From Treponema brennaborense DSM 12168 (GTDB lineage Bacteria; Spirochaetota; Spirochaetia; Treponematales; Treponemataceae), in assembly GCF_000212415.1 (NCBI RefSeq), contig NC_015500.1, positions 2,604,001 through 2,668,000 on the forward strand: 64,000 nucleotides of DNA, in the 5' to 3' direction. Position 1 is the stretch's first letter. Every line of letters starts with the position of its first letter. Of the stretch, positions 25,687 to 33,859 are shown in pieces. The translations under genes were made by a program, and so were the position numbers. The notes under the pieces are model-generated. The model searched no databases. It was not told the DNA's origin and saw nothing but the letters and a program-made list of their open reading frames with translations.

Positions 25687-25716
25687 TTGACCTCGCGCTC
25701 CGTTCGGTGCTATGAT
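25687..25716 (+). promoter_or_regulatory. rex promoter
   Basis: TTGACC (25687-25692), an 18-nt spacer and TATGAT (25711-25716). Rex operator 2 lies over the expected early transcribed region, giving autorepression. Confidence 0.7.
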
Positions 25717-25727
25717 GAAACCGTAAA

Positions 25728-25745
25728 TTGTGAAATATTTCACAA
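25728..25745. promoter_or_regulatory. Rex operator 2
   Basis: A perfect 18-bp palindrome, TTGTGAAATATTTCACAA, identical to the Rex consensus. It starts about 5 nt downstream of the predicted rex transcription start. Confidence 0.85.
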
Positions 25746-25769
25746 AGCATAATCCGTTAGAGGACTATA

Positions 25770-26450
25770 ATGCCGAATTTGCCGGAGCCGACCAGAAAAC
25801 GTCTCGTTACTCTCGAATATCTGCTTTCACGGGAATTGCGGGAGCACGGCGAAGGTACGGACGCGGATGAAGACGCACCGGTACGGCAGACCGTAACCTC
25901 GTACGAACTGGCGGCGCGCACGGGATGGACCGACGCGACGATCCGGCGCGACATTTCCAAACTCGGCATAAAATGCGGTGCGTCGAACGGATACAATATC
26001 CGCGCGCTGCGTGAAGCGCTCCGCGGCACGCTTGATCCGGGTACGGCGCACGACGCAGCCGTAAAAAAATGCTGCATCGTCGGATTGGGAAAAATAGGCG
26101 CCGCGCTGCTCGATTACAGCGGGTTTGCGGAAGCGGGGTTCGTCCTTGCCGCAGGATTCGATGAAAGCGTCAACCGCGTGGAACTGCTGAACGCATCGTT
26201 TCCGCTCTACCCCGCGTCGCAGCTGGAACGGGTCGTCAGCCGCGAAGGCATTTCGTACGCCGTGCTGACCGTATCCGAGCGGGACGCAAACCGGTACGCA
26301 AAACGCCTCGCCTCATGCGGCGTTGCGGGAATAGTAAACTATACGGCGGCGCTGCTGACCGTACCGGCGAACACGGCGGTGGAAAACGTTTCCGTCGTCC
26401 ACGCGCTGCGCAATCTGAATTCACGGAGCACCGTACCGTTCAAAAGCTGA
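25770..26450 (+). CDS. rex: Redox-sensing transcriptional repressor Rex
   Basis: Rex senses the NADH/NAD+ ratio and represses fermentation and respiration genes. The 226-residue protein has an N-terminal winged helix (about residues 1-85, TGWTDATIRRDISKLG) and a Rossmann domain with VGLGKIGAALLDYSG. A C-terminal helix follows, for domain swapping. The loop after the first helix (REHGEGTDADEDAP) is longer and more acidic than usual. Two Rex palindromes upstream support the call and indicate self-regulation. GAGG lies 8 nt before the ATG. It may be co-transcribed with serC, which begins 64 nt downstream. Confidence 0.93.
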   Translation: MPNLPEPTRKRLVTLEYLLSRELREHGEGTDADEDAPVRQTVTSYELAARTGWTDATIRRDISKLGIKCGASNGYNIRALREALRGTLDPGTAHDAAVKKCCIVGLGKIGAALLDYSGFAEAGFVLAAGFDESVNRVELLNASFPLYPASQLERVVSREGISYAVLTVSERDANRYAKRLASCGVAGIVNYTAALLTVPANTAVENVSVVHALRNLNSRSTVPFKS

Positions 26451-26514
26451 CGCTTACGGATCGGGCTGCCTGATAGCATACAAACGACAACCGAATATGC
26501 AGAGGAGTTAACAC

Positions 26515-27627
26515 ATGAATCGCGTGTACAATTTTTCCGCAGGACCTTCGTGCCTGCCCGAACCGGTGCTCAAAGAAGCGGCAGCGGAAATGCTCGATTA
26601 CAACGGAACGGGACAGTCCGTCATGGAAATGAGTCATCGCTCCAAAGCGTACGAGCCGATTATCGAAAAAACGGAAGCGCTCGTCCGCAAACTCATGAAC
26701 GTCCCCGAAAACTACAAAGTGCTGTTTCTTCAGGGCGGAGCGAGCACGCAGTTCGCCATGATTCCCATGAATCTGAAAAAACTCGGCAAAGCGGCGTACG
26801 TGGATACCGGCGTTTGGGCGGACAAAGCGATTAAAGAAGCAAAAAAATACCTGACGGTAGACGTGCTCGCTTCTTCAAAAGACAAGGGCTATTCGTACAT
26901 TCCCGCGGTTAAAAAAATCGAAGGCGAATACGATTACGCGTACATCACGCTGAACAATACGATCGTCGGAACGAAATGGCACGAACTGCCCGAATGCGGA
27001 ACGCGCGCAGACGGGAAACGGATTCCGCTGGTAGCGGACGCGTCGAGCTGCATACTGAGCGAACCGGTCGATATCAGCAAGTTCGGTATTTTCTACGCAG
27101 GCGCGCAGAAAAACCTGGCACCCGCGGGCGTAACGCTCGTTATCATCAGAGAAGACCTGATTCCCGACGAACCGATTCCCGGCACACCCACGATGCTTTC
27201 CTACAAGATCCACGCGGACAACGGTTCCATGTACAACACGCCGCCGTGCTATACGATTTACGTTATGGGCAAAGTGCTCGCTTGGATAGAAGCGAACGGC
27301 GGCGCCGAAGGCATGAAAAAACGCAATCAGGAAAAAGCGGCGCTGTTTTATGACTATCTCGACACCAGTTCCTTTTACCGCAGTCCGGTAGAAAAAGGCA
27401 GCCGGTCGCTGATGAACATTCCGTTCGTTACCCGGGAAACCGATCCGGATAAGGCCGGCGCGCTCAATAAGAAGTTCGTGGCGGAAGCTGCGGCCGCGGG
27501 GCTCGTAAACCTTGCCGGGCACCGGCTCGTCGGCGGTATGCGCGCATCGATCTACAACGCGATGCCGATTGAAGGCGTAAAAGCGCTCATCGCTTTTATG
27601 AATACATTCGCAAAAGAAAACGCGTAA
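26515..27627 (+). CDS. serC: Phosphoserine aminotransferase
   Basis: SerC converts 3-phosphohydroxypyruvate and glutamate to phosphoserine. The 370-residue protein has the family start YNFSAGPSCLPEPVL, the FLQGGASTQFAMIPMNL region and the PLP-lysine region YAGAQKNLAPAGVTLVI. Arg-containing C-terminal elements (HRLVGGMRASIYNAM) are also present. GAGGAG precedes the ATG. It is followed by serA, so both steps from 3-phosphoglycerate to phosphoserine are encoded together. Confidence 0.96.
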   Translation: MNRVYNFSAGPSCLPEPVLKEAAAEMLDYNGTGQSVMEMSHRSKAYEPIIEKTEALVRKLMNVPENYKVLFLQGGASTQFAMIPMNLKKLGKAAYVDTGVWADKAIKEAKKYLTVDVLASSKDKGYSYIPAVKKIEGEYDYAYITLNNTIVGTKWHELPECGTRADGKRIPLVADASSCILSEPVDISKFGIFYAGAQKNLAPAGVTLVIIREDLIPDEPIPGTPTMLSYKIHADNGSMYNTPPCYTIYVMGKVLAWIEANGGAEGMKKRNQEKAALFYDYLDTSSFYRSPVEKGSRSLMNIPFVTRETDPDKAGALNKKFVAEAAAAGLVNLAGHRLVGGMRASIYNAMPIEGVKALIAFMNTFAKENA

Positions 27628-27654
27628 CCGGCTAACCCGTGTAAAGGCGCATAA

Positions 27655-27712
27655 GATGAAAACTGCCGATTTGCCGTCAGTTTTCATCTACCCCAGTTTG
27701 CGTTGCAAACTG
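27655..27712 (+). promoter_or_regulatory. Two hairpins in the serC-serA gap
   Basis: GATGAAAACTG (27655-27665) pairs perfectly with CAGTTTTCATC (27678-27688). CAGTTTGC (27694-27701) pairs with GCAAACTG (27705-27712). The first could be a terminator of serC. ATAAGA at 27651-27656 could alternatively pair with TCTTAT at 27713-27718, an attenuator-like arrangement. Confidence 0.4.
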
Positions 27713-27753
27713 TCTTATCATCTGTACGTTCACGATTTGCTTTGGACGTGCTT

Positions 27754-27800
27754 AAAAAATCAATCCGAAACTTGACACTTTCGTCTTGATTTTTTATGGG
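27754..27800 (+). promoter_or_regulatory. serA promoter with flanking dyad
   Basis: TTGACA (27772-27777) and a weak -10 TATGGG (27795-27800) are 17 nt apart. A perfect 10-bp inverted repeat, AAAAAATCAA (27754-27763) and TTGATTTTTT (27786-27795), brackets the -35 and spacer and may be an operator. Confidence 0.45.
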
Positions 27801-27807
27801 AGTGTAT

Positions 27808-28986
27808 ATGTATAAGATTCAGACTTTAAATAAGATATCCGCCGAAGGATTGTCCAAGTTTCCGCGCGACGATTATGAAATCGCCTCGGAAATAGTGAAT
27901 CCGGACGCCATTCTGCTGCGTTCCGCAGACATGCACAGCATGGAATTGCCGGCCTCCGTAAAAGCGGTCGCGCGCGCCGGAGCCGGTACGAACAACATCC
28001 CCATACCCGCGCTTACGGAAAAGGGAATCGTCGTATTCAACACGCCCGGAGCGAACGCAAACGCGGTCCGCGAACTGGTGCTGCTGGCGCTGCTCATGTC
28101 AAGCCGACCGGTGCTGCAGGCAACGCAATGGGTTAAAACGCTCCAAGGAAAAGGAGCCGAAATCGCCGAGCTTGCGGAAAAAGGGAAAGCCCAATTCATC
28201 GGTCCTGAAATCCGCGGAAAAACGCTCGGCGTTATCGGACTGGGTGCGATCGGCGCAATGGTAGCCAACAGCGCGTCCGATCTCGGCATGAACGTCATCG
28301 GCTACGATCCGTACATTTCCGTAGACGCCGCCTGGTCGCTCAGCAGGGCCGTTCATAAAGCGGAAACGCTCGACGCAATCCTGACTAAAGCCGACTACAT
28401 CACCATCCACGTTCCGCAGACGCCCGACACGAAAGGCCTCATCAACGCGGACCGGATTAAAGTAATGAAAAACGGCGTGCGCATCATCAACTTGGCGCGC
28501 GGCGGTCTCGTGGTAAACGCAGACGTTCTGGAAGGACTCGACAGCGGCAAAATCGCCTGTTTCGTCAGCGACTTTACGGACGAAGAGCTGCTCAAAAACG
28601 ATAAAGTCATCTGCCTGCCGCACTTGGGCGCCTCGACTCCCGAAGCGGAAGAAAACTGCGCGCTCATGGCGGTCAATCAGCTCAGACTGTTCCTGGAAAC
28701 CGGCGCAATCATCAATTCGGTCAACTTCCCCAAATGCAAAATAGACGACCCGCTCCCCGCAAAAGGAACCCGTCTGTGCATTGCTCACCGGAATATCCCG
28801 AACATGGTCGGTCAAATCACCACGATTCTGGCGAACGCCTCGCTCAATATTGAAGGCATGGTCAACCAAAACCGCGGCGATCTTGCGTACAATATTATCG
28901 ACGTGGAAACGAAAGTCGGTTCCGACGTTTTGAACAAACTGCGCACCATCAGCGACGTTATCACCGTTCGCCCCATTGAAGCGTAA
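27808..28986 (+). CDS. serA: D-3-phosphoglycerate dehydrogenase
   Basis: SerA oxidises 3-phosphoglycerate to 3-phosphohydroxypyruvate, the first step of serine synthesis. From the ATG at 27808 (GGGAG 7 nt upstream) the protein has 392 residues. An upstream ATG at 27796 lies in the -10 region. Seen are the NAD-binding GVIGLGAIGAMVANSA, the catalytic region INLARGGLVVNADVLEGL and HLGASTPEAEENC. A C-terminal ACT domain (about 320-392, HRNIPNMVGQITTILANASL) suggests feedback by serine. The length matches the short SerA class with one ACT domain. Confidence 0.95.
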   Translation: MYKIQTLNKISAEGLSKFPRDDYEIASEIVNPDAILLRSADMHSMELPASVKAVARAGAGTNNIPIPALTEKGIVVFNTPGANANAVRELVLLALLMSSRPVLQATQWVKTLQGKGAEIAELAEKGKAQFIGPEIRGKTLGVIGLGAIGAMVANSASDLGMNVIGYDPYISVDAAWSLSRAVHKAETLDAILTKADYITIHVPQTPDTKGLINADRIKVMKNGVRIINLARGGLVVNADVLEGLDSGKIACFVSDFTDEELLKNDKVICLPHLGASTPEAEENCALMAVNQLRLFLETGAIINSVNFPKCKIDDPLPAKGTRLCIAHRNIPNMVGQITTILANASLNIEGMVNQNRGDLAYNIIDVETKVGSDVLNKLRTISDVITVRPIEA

Positions 28987-29001
28987 CGTAAAATCGAATT
29001 G

Positions 29002-29038
29002 CGTGTTCCGGTGAAACATTCCGGAACACGTATTTTTT
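29002..29038 (+). terminator. Terminator after serA
   Basis: CGTGTTCCGG (29002-29011) pairs perfectly with CCGGAACACG (29021-29030), followed by TATTTTTT. Confidence 0.9.
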
Positions 29039-29175
29039 ACGCAGCCGCCGATTTTCACGGCGGATCGCATGAATAAGTAAAAAAACGCAGCAATTGCGTT
29101 AAAATGCATTATATGTATTGAAAAAACATTTTTTTTGTGTCATACTCGTTCATATTGAATTTTGGAGATATTCAA

Positions 29176-29997
29176 ATGACATCGAATCAAAACCGTAGTC
29201 AGGATTTGCTGGCACGGTATTCGGGAGCGTTTGCGTTCTGCCTGTTTTTTTTAACGGCAGGAATCGCCTCGCTGCTCCTCTTTCCGGCGCAATCGGACGC
29301 CGCTTTTACCTCATCAGAAACAGACCGAACTTTCCAATCACTAACCGAAACGAACTTAAACCTGACTGACTTTGACACCGACGCTATCAACAATTACTAT
29401 TCCGATTCCTACAAAACCGCGGTCGCCGAACACGCGCAAAAAGAAGACAAGGGGCTCGCACTGTACCGATCGGTGTATTCCCGCCCGGCAGTCGAATGGT
29501 TTTACACGCATATTACGGAAAACAACAACGTTGCCGTGGCCATTCTGGAAGAAGCGGATAAAAACGATATTCCGCTGTCGCTTGCATTCGCGCTCGCCTA
29601 CACGGAAAGCCGCTACAAGGCACGCGCCGTAAATAAAAACACGAATGCGTCGATCGACCGGGGACTGTTTCAGCTCAACAGCAGTTCGTTTCCGTCCTTA
29701 AAAGAAGACGATTTTTTTGACCCGGCAGTCAGCGCGAGGTACGGACTTTCGCATCTGAGATTCTGTCTGGACACCGCAGGCAACGAAATCGCCGCACTCG
29801 CCATGTACAACGCCGGAACGAACAGGGTCCGCAAAAACGGCACGCCGCAGATGACGCTCAACTACGTTTCAAAAATAATCGATTACCGGCAGGGGCTCGA
29901 CGAACTGTTCTCTACGGAAGTCGCCCAGTTCTACCAAAACGGCACCGGACCATATCTGGCCGCAGCCGGCAACGGCGAAAGCGACGCCTACCGCTAG
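29176..29997 (+). CDS. Lytic transglycosylase, SLT domain
   Basis: The 273-residue protein from the ATG at 29176 (TTGGAGA upstream) has an N-terminal membrane or signal segment (about residues 15-38). A spacer of about 80 residues follows, then an SLT fold. The catalytic Glu is in LAYTESRYKARAV, followed by DRGLFQLNSSSFP, a SARYGLSHLRFCLD helix and ALAMYNAGTNRV. It would cleave peptidoglycan glycan strands, forming 1,6-anhydro ends, in the periplasm. It may be a signal-anchored protein because no clear cleavage site is seen. Confidence 0.88.
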   Translation: MTSNQNRSQDLLARYSGAFAFCLFFLTAGIASLLLFPAQSDAAFTSSETDRTFQSLTETNLNLTDFDTDAINNYYSDSYKTAVAEHAQKEDKGLALYRSVYSRPAVEWFYTHITENNNVAVAILEEADKNDIPLSLAFALAYTESRYKARAVNKNTNASIDRGLFQLNSSSFPSLKEDDFFDPAVSARYGLSHLRFCLDTAGNEIAALAMYNAGTNRVRKNGTPQMTLNYVSKIIDYRQGLDELFSTEVAQFYQNGTGPYLAAAGNGESDAYR

Positions 29998-30011
29998 AAG
30001 AAACGGCGCGG

Positions 30012-31676
30012 TTACGCCGGAACGATACGTATCCGGCACTTCCGTTCCGAAAGCGTCGTCACATAAAGCCGCTGGCGTTCGGGAGCACACGTCAGCGTTC
30101 CGACGCCGTCGAACGATTCGACTTTCCATCCGGAAGGATACCATACCGAAGGAATAACCAGTTCAGTCGCACCCGCGGTACCGCTGCCGCTTTGCTGAGG
30201 CAGCGCGTGCCATTCAAATTCAAACACGGCGACGGGTTCGCTGCGGAAAGAACTGCCGAGCGGCGTGCCGTTTACCGCGCACGCATACGGCCGAATCAGT
30301 CCCGCTCCGTCGAGCGCATCGGCTGAGTCCGGAACGGACGCGTACAGATACGAAATGCGCGGTTCATCGAGTGCAGCGCGCGCATCCGGTTCCGCGCCGG
30401 AACGTTTACCGAACAGAGAAGCCGCCGCGTTTTTTATGAACGACACGGTGCTTGCGAGTGCGGCGCGCGCGCACGGCTCGGACGGGCACACCCCGGTTAC
30501 CAAAAACGGCAGGGTTTTTCCCGCGGCGGCAGTTCCCGTACCGGTGATTTCTGCCGCAGGGTCGGATACCGGCGGTACCGCCGAAAACGCCTGAAAAGCG
30601 AACGGCAAAATCATTTTCAGTGTTTCCCGGTCGCCCTCGGCAAGTACGCCGCCTTCTTTTTCAACCGCACGATCCGGCAGCAGCGCCGGATTTTCAAATA
30701 TACGCCACTGCGGTCGCTCTCCGGTAACGGCGGCCTCCGGAAAAAACAAATACTGATCGTGTTTTTTTTCAAGCGCCGCCATAAAACGTTTTTGGAACGG
30801 TTTCAGAAAATCTTCGGCGAACCGCACCGGCGCGCCGCACAGCGTATTGAAATAATCGGGCATATCAAACACAACCGCTCCGCCGGCTTCGTGCCACACG
30901 CCGGCACTTTTCCACGGACAGTCGAAGCCGGGCTTCCAAACGGGCGCGGATAAACAGTCGGAAAACGCGGCCGCAAACCGAGCCGGATCTTCGGTACCGA
31001 TATAGCCGGGATGCGCGTCCGCCATGCAGCCGAATCCTATCACCGACTCGCAGTCTTTCAGGCGACGCGCCGTATGTTTCATCGCCGCGATGTAATGCGC
31101 CTGCAGATATTCGCTTACCGCCTCGCCTTCGGCATGTACAGCGGGAGCAAAATCGGCGGCTCCCCAAAACAGCGTGTTTACCGTTGCCGGCGCGTACGCC
31201 GACAGATCGGGCGCCGCGTACAACGGCCGATTTGCGGCCGTACCTGCACGCTGCGAGCCAACCGATACCGCTGCCGCATCGGCCTTCGGAACGGAGTCCG
31301 TGTCAAGACCTATCAAGTCCGGTATCCAAGAGGGAATTCCGGAAACAAAGTCCGACGCTCCCGCACGGGAAAACGACGGTTCAAGAACGAAGCGAAGCGC
31401 GTACGATTCCGCTTGCTTCAGCAATCGGCGCAGATCGGCAAGATAGGCTTCATCGTATTCGTCCGGCGCGGACGGTTCAACCGCAGTCCACGGAACGTTC
31501 CAAAAAAGCAGCGTGCCCCCGAGTTCTGCAACGCGTGAAAAAAAAGCGTCAGCGTCCGCTTCCGAAGCGGTAACGGAAAGCTCGTCGTGAACGGAAAAAC
31601 CCCGGAAGATTCTGAACCGGCCGTCCTTGTCATATACGGCACCGTTTCGCGTATAAAATTCTGTTTCGAGTTTCAC
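30012..31676 (-). CDS. GH5-like TIM-barrel protein with altered catalytic motif
   Basis: The 554-residue protein starts at a GTG (31676) with GGAGG 8 nt upstream. N-terminal motifs (RIFRGFSVHDELS, LFWNVPWTAVEPS, DEAYLADLRRLL) resemble the barrel of GH5 enzymes of the glycosylceramidase type. The place where those enzymes carry NEP followed by HxGYIG reads GCMADAHPGYIG. The acid/base Glu is therefore replaced, with Asp next to it. No clear signal peptide is seen. It may be an inactive or re-purposed glycosidase, or have a shifted active site. The tail (about 450-554) looks like a beta domain. Confidence 0.6.
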   Translation of the reverse strand: MKLETEFYTRNGAVYDKDGRFRIFRGFSVHDELSVTASEADADAFFSRVAELGGTLLFWNVPWTAVEPSAPDEYDEAYLADLRRLLKQAESYALRFVLEPSFSRAGASDFVSGIPSWIPDLIGLDTDSVPKADAAAVSVGSQRAGTAANRPLYAAPDLSAYAPATVNTLFWGAADFAPAVHAEGEAVSEYLQAHYIAAMKHTARRLKDCESVIGFGCMADAHPGYIGTEDPARFAAAFSDCLSAPVWKPGFDCPWKSAGVWHEAGGAVVFDMPDYFNTLCGAPVRFAEDFLKPFQKRFMAALEKKHDQYLFFPEAAVTGERPQWRIFENPALLPDRAVEKEGGVLAEGDRETLKMILPFAFQAFSAVPPVSDPAAEITGTGTAAAGKTLPFLVTGVCPSEPCARAALASTVSFIKNAAASLFGKRSGAEPDARAALDEPRISYLYASVPDSADALDGAGLIRPYACAVNGTPLGSSFRSEPVAVFEFEWHALPQQSGSGTAGATELVIPSVWYPSGWKVESFDGVGTLTCAPERQRLYVTTLSERKCRIRIVPA

Positions 31677-31721
31677 GGTACGACCTCCATAGGCTGTACG
31701 AAGCGCGATATAAACAAAACA

Positions 31722-31760
31722 AGACCACCCGCCGGGTTGTGCGTCCGACTGAAGTGGTCT
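31722..31760 (-). terminator. Terminator after the EIIA gene
   Basis: AGACCAC (31722-31728) and GTGGTCT (31754-31760) form a stem on the minus strand, followed by a T-rich run. Confidence 0.6.
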
Positions 31761-31800
31761 GCTTTCTGCCTCAACAGAAAAGAAATTCCGTATCCGGAAA

Positions 31801-32247
31801 CTATTCCGTCAGTATCTTAATAACCTGAGCTTTATCTGAAGTGTTCAGGATTTCCTGACGTTTTTCAGCGCTCTTGAACAGAAGACTTACTTCTGCAAGA
31901 AACTGAAGGTGCGGACCGGTTTTGTTAACCGGAGAAAGCGTCATAATAAAAATCCGACACGGTTCCTGATCAAGCGAATCAAAATCCACAGGATTATCGG
32001 AAACACCGAGACACGCGACAAGATCGGAAACGGTATCCGTTTTACCATGAGGAATAGCAATCCCGTGTTTCATTCCTGTCGACATTTTGCGTTCACGATC
32101 AAGAACACATTCACGAGCCGCGGTTTTATCGGTAACCTTACCGGCAGCAATGAGAATTTCCAGCATCTCATCAATGATCTCTTCTTTGGTTTTACCCTTG
32201 AGATGCAAATTCACAGTTTCAGGTGTCAAAACAGTTCTTAAGTTCAT
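31801..32247 (-). CDS. ptsN: PTS EIIA domain protein, PtsN-like
   Basis: The 148-residue single-domain protein is of the fructose/nitrogen EIIA family. It has the phosphorylatable His in GIAIPHGKTD (residue 66), the MSTGMKHG region and LSPVNKTGPHLQFLAEVSLLF. No EIIB or EIIC is present nearby, so it probably acts as a regulatory phosphoprotein rather than a transporter part. The ATG is preceded by TAAACT with a 6-nt gap and no Shine-Dalgarno, pointing to a leaderless mRNA. Confidence 0.9.
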   Translation of the reverse strand: MNLRTVLTPETVNLHLKGKTKEEIIDEMLEILIAAGKVTDKTAARECVLDRERKMSTGMKHGIAIPHGKTDTVSDLVACLGVSDNPVDFDSLDQEPCRIFIMTLSPVNKTGPHLQFLAEVSLLFKSAEKRQEILNTSDKAQVIKILTE

Positions 32248-32253
32248 AAAATC

Positions 32254-32282
32254 AGTTTATGATTAGTTGAGTTAAAAGTCAA
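32254..32282 (-). promoter_or_regulatory. ptsN promoter (leaderless type)
   Basis: TTGACT (32277-32282), a 17-nt spacer and TAAACT (32254-32259), ending 6 nt before the ATG on the minus strand. Confidence 0.65.
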
Positions 32283-32335
32283 GGAAAAAATGTTCATTTT
32301 GCACAAATTCTCTGTGTTTTTACATCCTTTTCTGT

Positions 32336-32341
32336 TACACT
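32336..32341 (+). promoter_or_regulatory. -10 box of the 134-residue protein gene
   Basis: TACACT ends 6 nt before the ATG at 32348. No Shine-Dalgarno and no clear -35 are seen. Confidence 0.35.
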
Positions 32342-32347
32342 GTACGT

Positions 32348-32752
32348 ATGACAGAAATCGAAAAATTTTCCGCCGACGTAAAGCGGATTGTCAAACACGA
32401 CCGTGCCGATCACGGCGGCTCGTACGACGGATTACGGGCGGCACAGAAAGCTGCCGAACTGTTTTCTTCCTATAATAAGGAACTTGCAGGCTTACCCGAA
32501 TCCATAGCGGATTATTGGCTGCACACGTACGTGGAGCCTTCGGCGGATGCGGATAACGAACCGAGCGAGGAACACGTCGAGTGGCTTGCGTCCGCATTGG
32601 CCTTTCTTGCCGGCGATGAACGGGAATGCGTCGGATTTTCGGCCGCCGATTGGCGTACGCTGTGCGATCTGGTAAACTATGAGGCGGAGGATTTGCCGAT
32701 CGACGTATTATCGGATCTGATGACGATTTTAGTAAACAGGAAGGCACTCTGA
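32348..32752 (+). CDS. Conserved hypothetical protein upstream of radical SAM gene
   Basis: This 134-residue, acidic, probably helical cytoplasmic protein has no signal peptide or membrane helix and belongs to no family I recognise. It is rich in Glu, Asp, Ala and Trp (ADYWLHTYVEP, EHVEWLASALAFLAGDE, FSAADWRTLCDLVNYEAED). Its stop codon directly abuts the ATG of the radical SAM gene, so the two are translationally linked and may act together. The predicted transcript is leaderless. Confidence 0.7.
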   Translation: MTEIEKFSADVKRIVKHDRADHGGSYDGLRAAQKAAELFSSYNKELAGLPESIADYWLHTYVEPSADADNEPSEEHVEWLASALAFLAGDERECVGFSAADWRTLCDLVNYEAEDLPIDVLSDLMTILVNRKAL

Positions 32753-33781
32753 ATGGACGTCCGTTCGTACGATCCGTGCAACCAATGCCCGCGTAACTGC
32801 GGCGCCTCCAGAACGGGAAACGGTACGCGCTCCGGTTTTTGCAAAGAAAGCGCGGAACTTCGCGCGGCCAGCGCGTGTCTGCATTTCGGAGAAGAACCGC
32901 CGATCACCGTGTTCGGCGGATCGGGAACCGTTTTTATCACCGGCTGCAACCTGCGCTGTGCGTTCTGCCAAAATTATCAGATATCACAGCACGGTATGGG
33001 AAAAGCACTCTCCCGGCAGGATTTCGTCCGCATATGCCTGACGCTTCAGGAACGCGGCGCGGAAAATATAAACATCGTAACGGGTAGCCACGCCGTGCCG
33101 CAGTTGGCAGACGGCATCGCCGCGGCAAAACGGGAGGGACTCACGATTCCGGTTTGCTGGAATTCTTCGGCGTATGAAAAACCTGAAACGCTTGATCTGC
33201 TCGCGGGACTCGTCGACATTTGGCTTCCCGATCTGAAAACGGTGAACGCGGAGGTCGGCAAATCCGTATTCAAAGCGGCCGACTATCCCCAAAAAGCCCG
33301 GCACGCCATACTGCGAATGCTGGAACTTTCACCGCTGAAAGAAATCACCGTACACCAAAACGGCGGCGAAGCCCGAACGAAACTGTTGAGCGGCGTCATT
33401 ATCCGGCATCTTTTTTTACCCGGAAGACTCGACGACACGATCATAACGCTCGATTGGCTTAAAAAACACGCGGACGGGAAAGCGTACGTTTCGCTCATGT
33501 CGCAATACACGCCCGTCCCTTTTAAAGAAACGGCGGCGGAAGCCGGTGAGCGGCAGGCGGCGCTGTCCGTCCTTGAAAACCGTCTTGTAAACGCCCGCGA
33601 ATTTGCCGATCTGCAGGACATACTGGCGGCGTATGATTTTGAATATCTGTTTTATCAGGAACTGGAAGCGAACACCGAATGGCTTCCCGATTTTGATCGT
33701 GAGCAGCCGTTTTCCGCTTCGATTGCAAAACCGGTGTGGCACTGGAAAACCGGTTTTATAGGGGAGATGCAGCCCGATTGA
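32753..33781 (+). CDS. Radical SAM protein, PflX-like (pyruvate formate-lyase activase relative)
   Basis: The 342-residue protein has the radical SAM cluster CNLRCAFC (Cys65, Cys69, Cys72) and an additional N-terminal Cys cluster (CNQCPRNC and GFC). That combination is typical of the COG1313 (PflX) group of uncharacterised PFL-activase relatives. Family members install glycyl radicals or modify partners that are usually unknown. It starts immediately after the stop of the upstream 134-residue gene, with AGGAAGG as ribosome binding site in that gene. No glycyl-radical enzyme is visible in this window. Confidence 0.85.
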   Translation: MDVRSYDPCNQCPRNCGASRTGNGTRSGFCKESAELRAASACLHFGEEPPITVFGGSGTVFITGCNLRCAFCQNYQISQHGMGKALSRQDFVRICLTLQERGAENINIVTGSHAVPQLADGIAAAKREGLTIPVCWNSSAYEKPETLDLLAGLVDIWLPDLKTVNAEVGKSVFKAADYPQKARHAILRMLELSPLKEITVHQNGGEARTKLLSGVIIRHLFLPGRLDDTIITLDWLKKHADGKAYVSLMSQYTPVPFKETAAEAGERQAALSVLENRLVNAREFADLQDILAAYDFEYLFYQELEANTEWLPDFDREQPFSASIAKPVWHWKTGFIGEMQPD

Positions 33782-33859
33782 CATGCGTCCCCTTGAGCAA
33801 TGAAAATATGCTGCAAAAAGCGCACAGCATAAAATAAAATAGAATAGAGAGGAGATACG

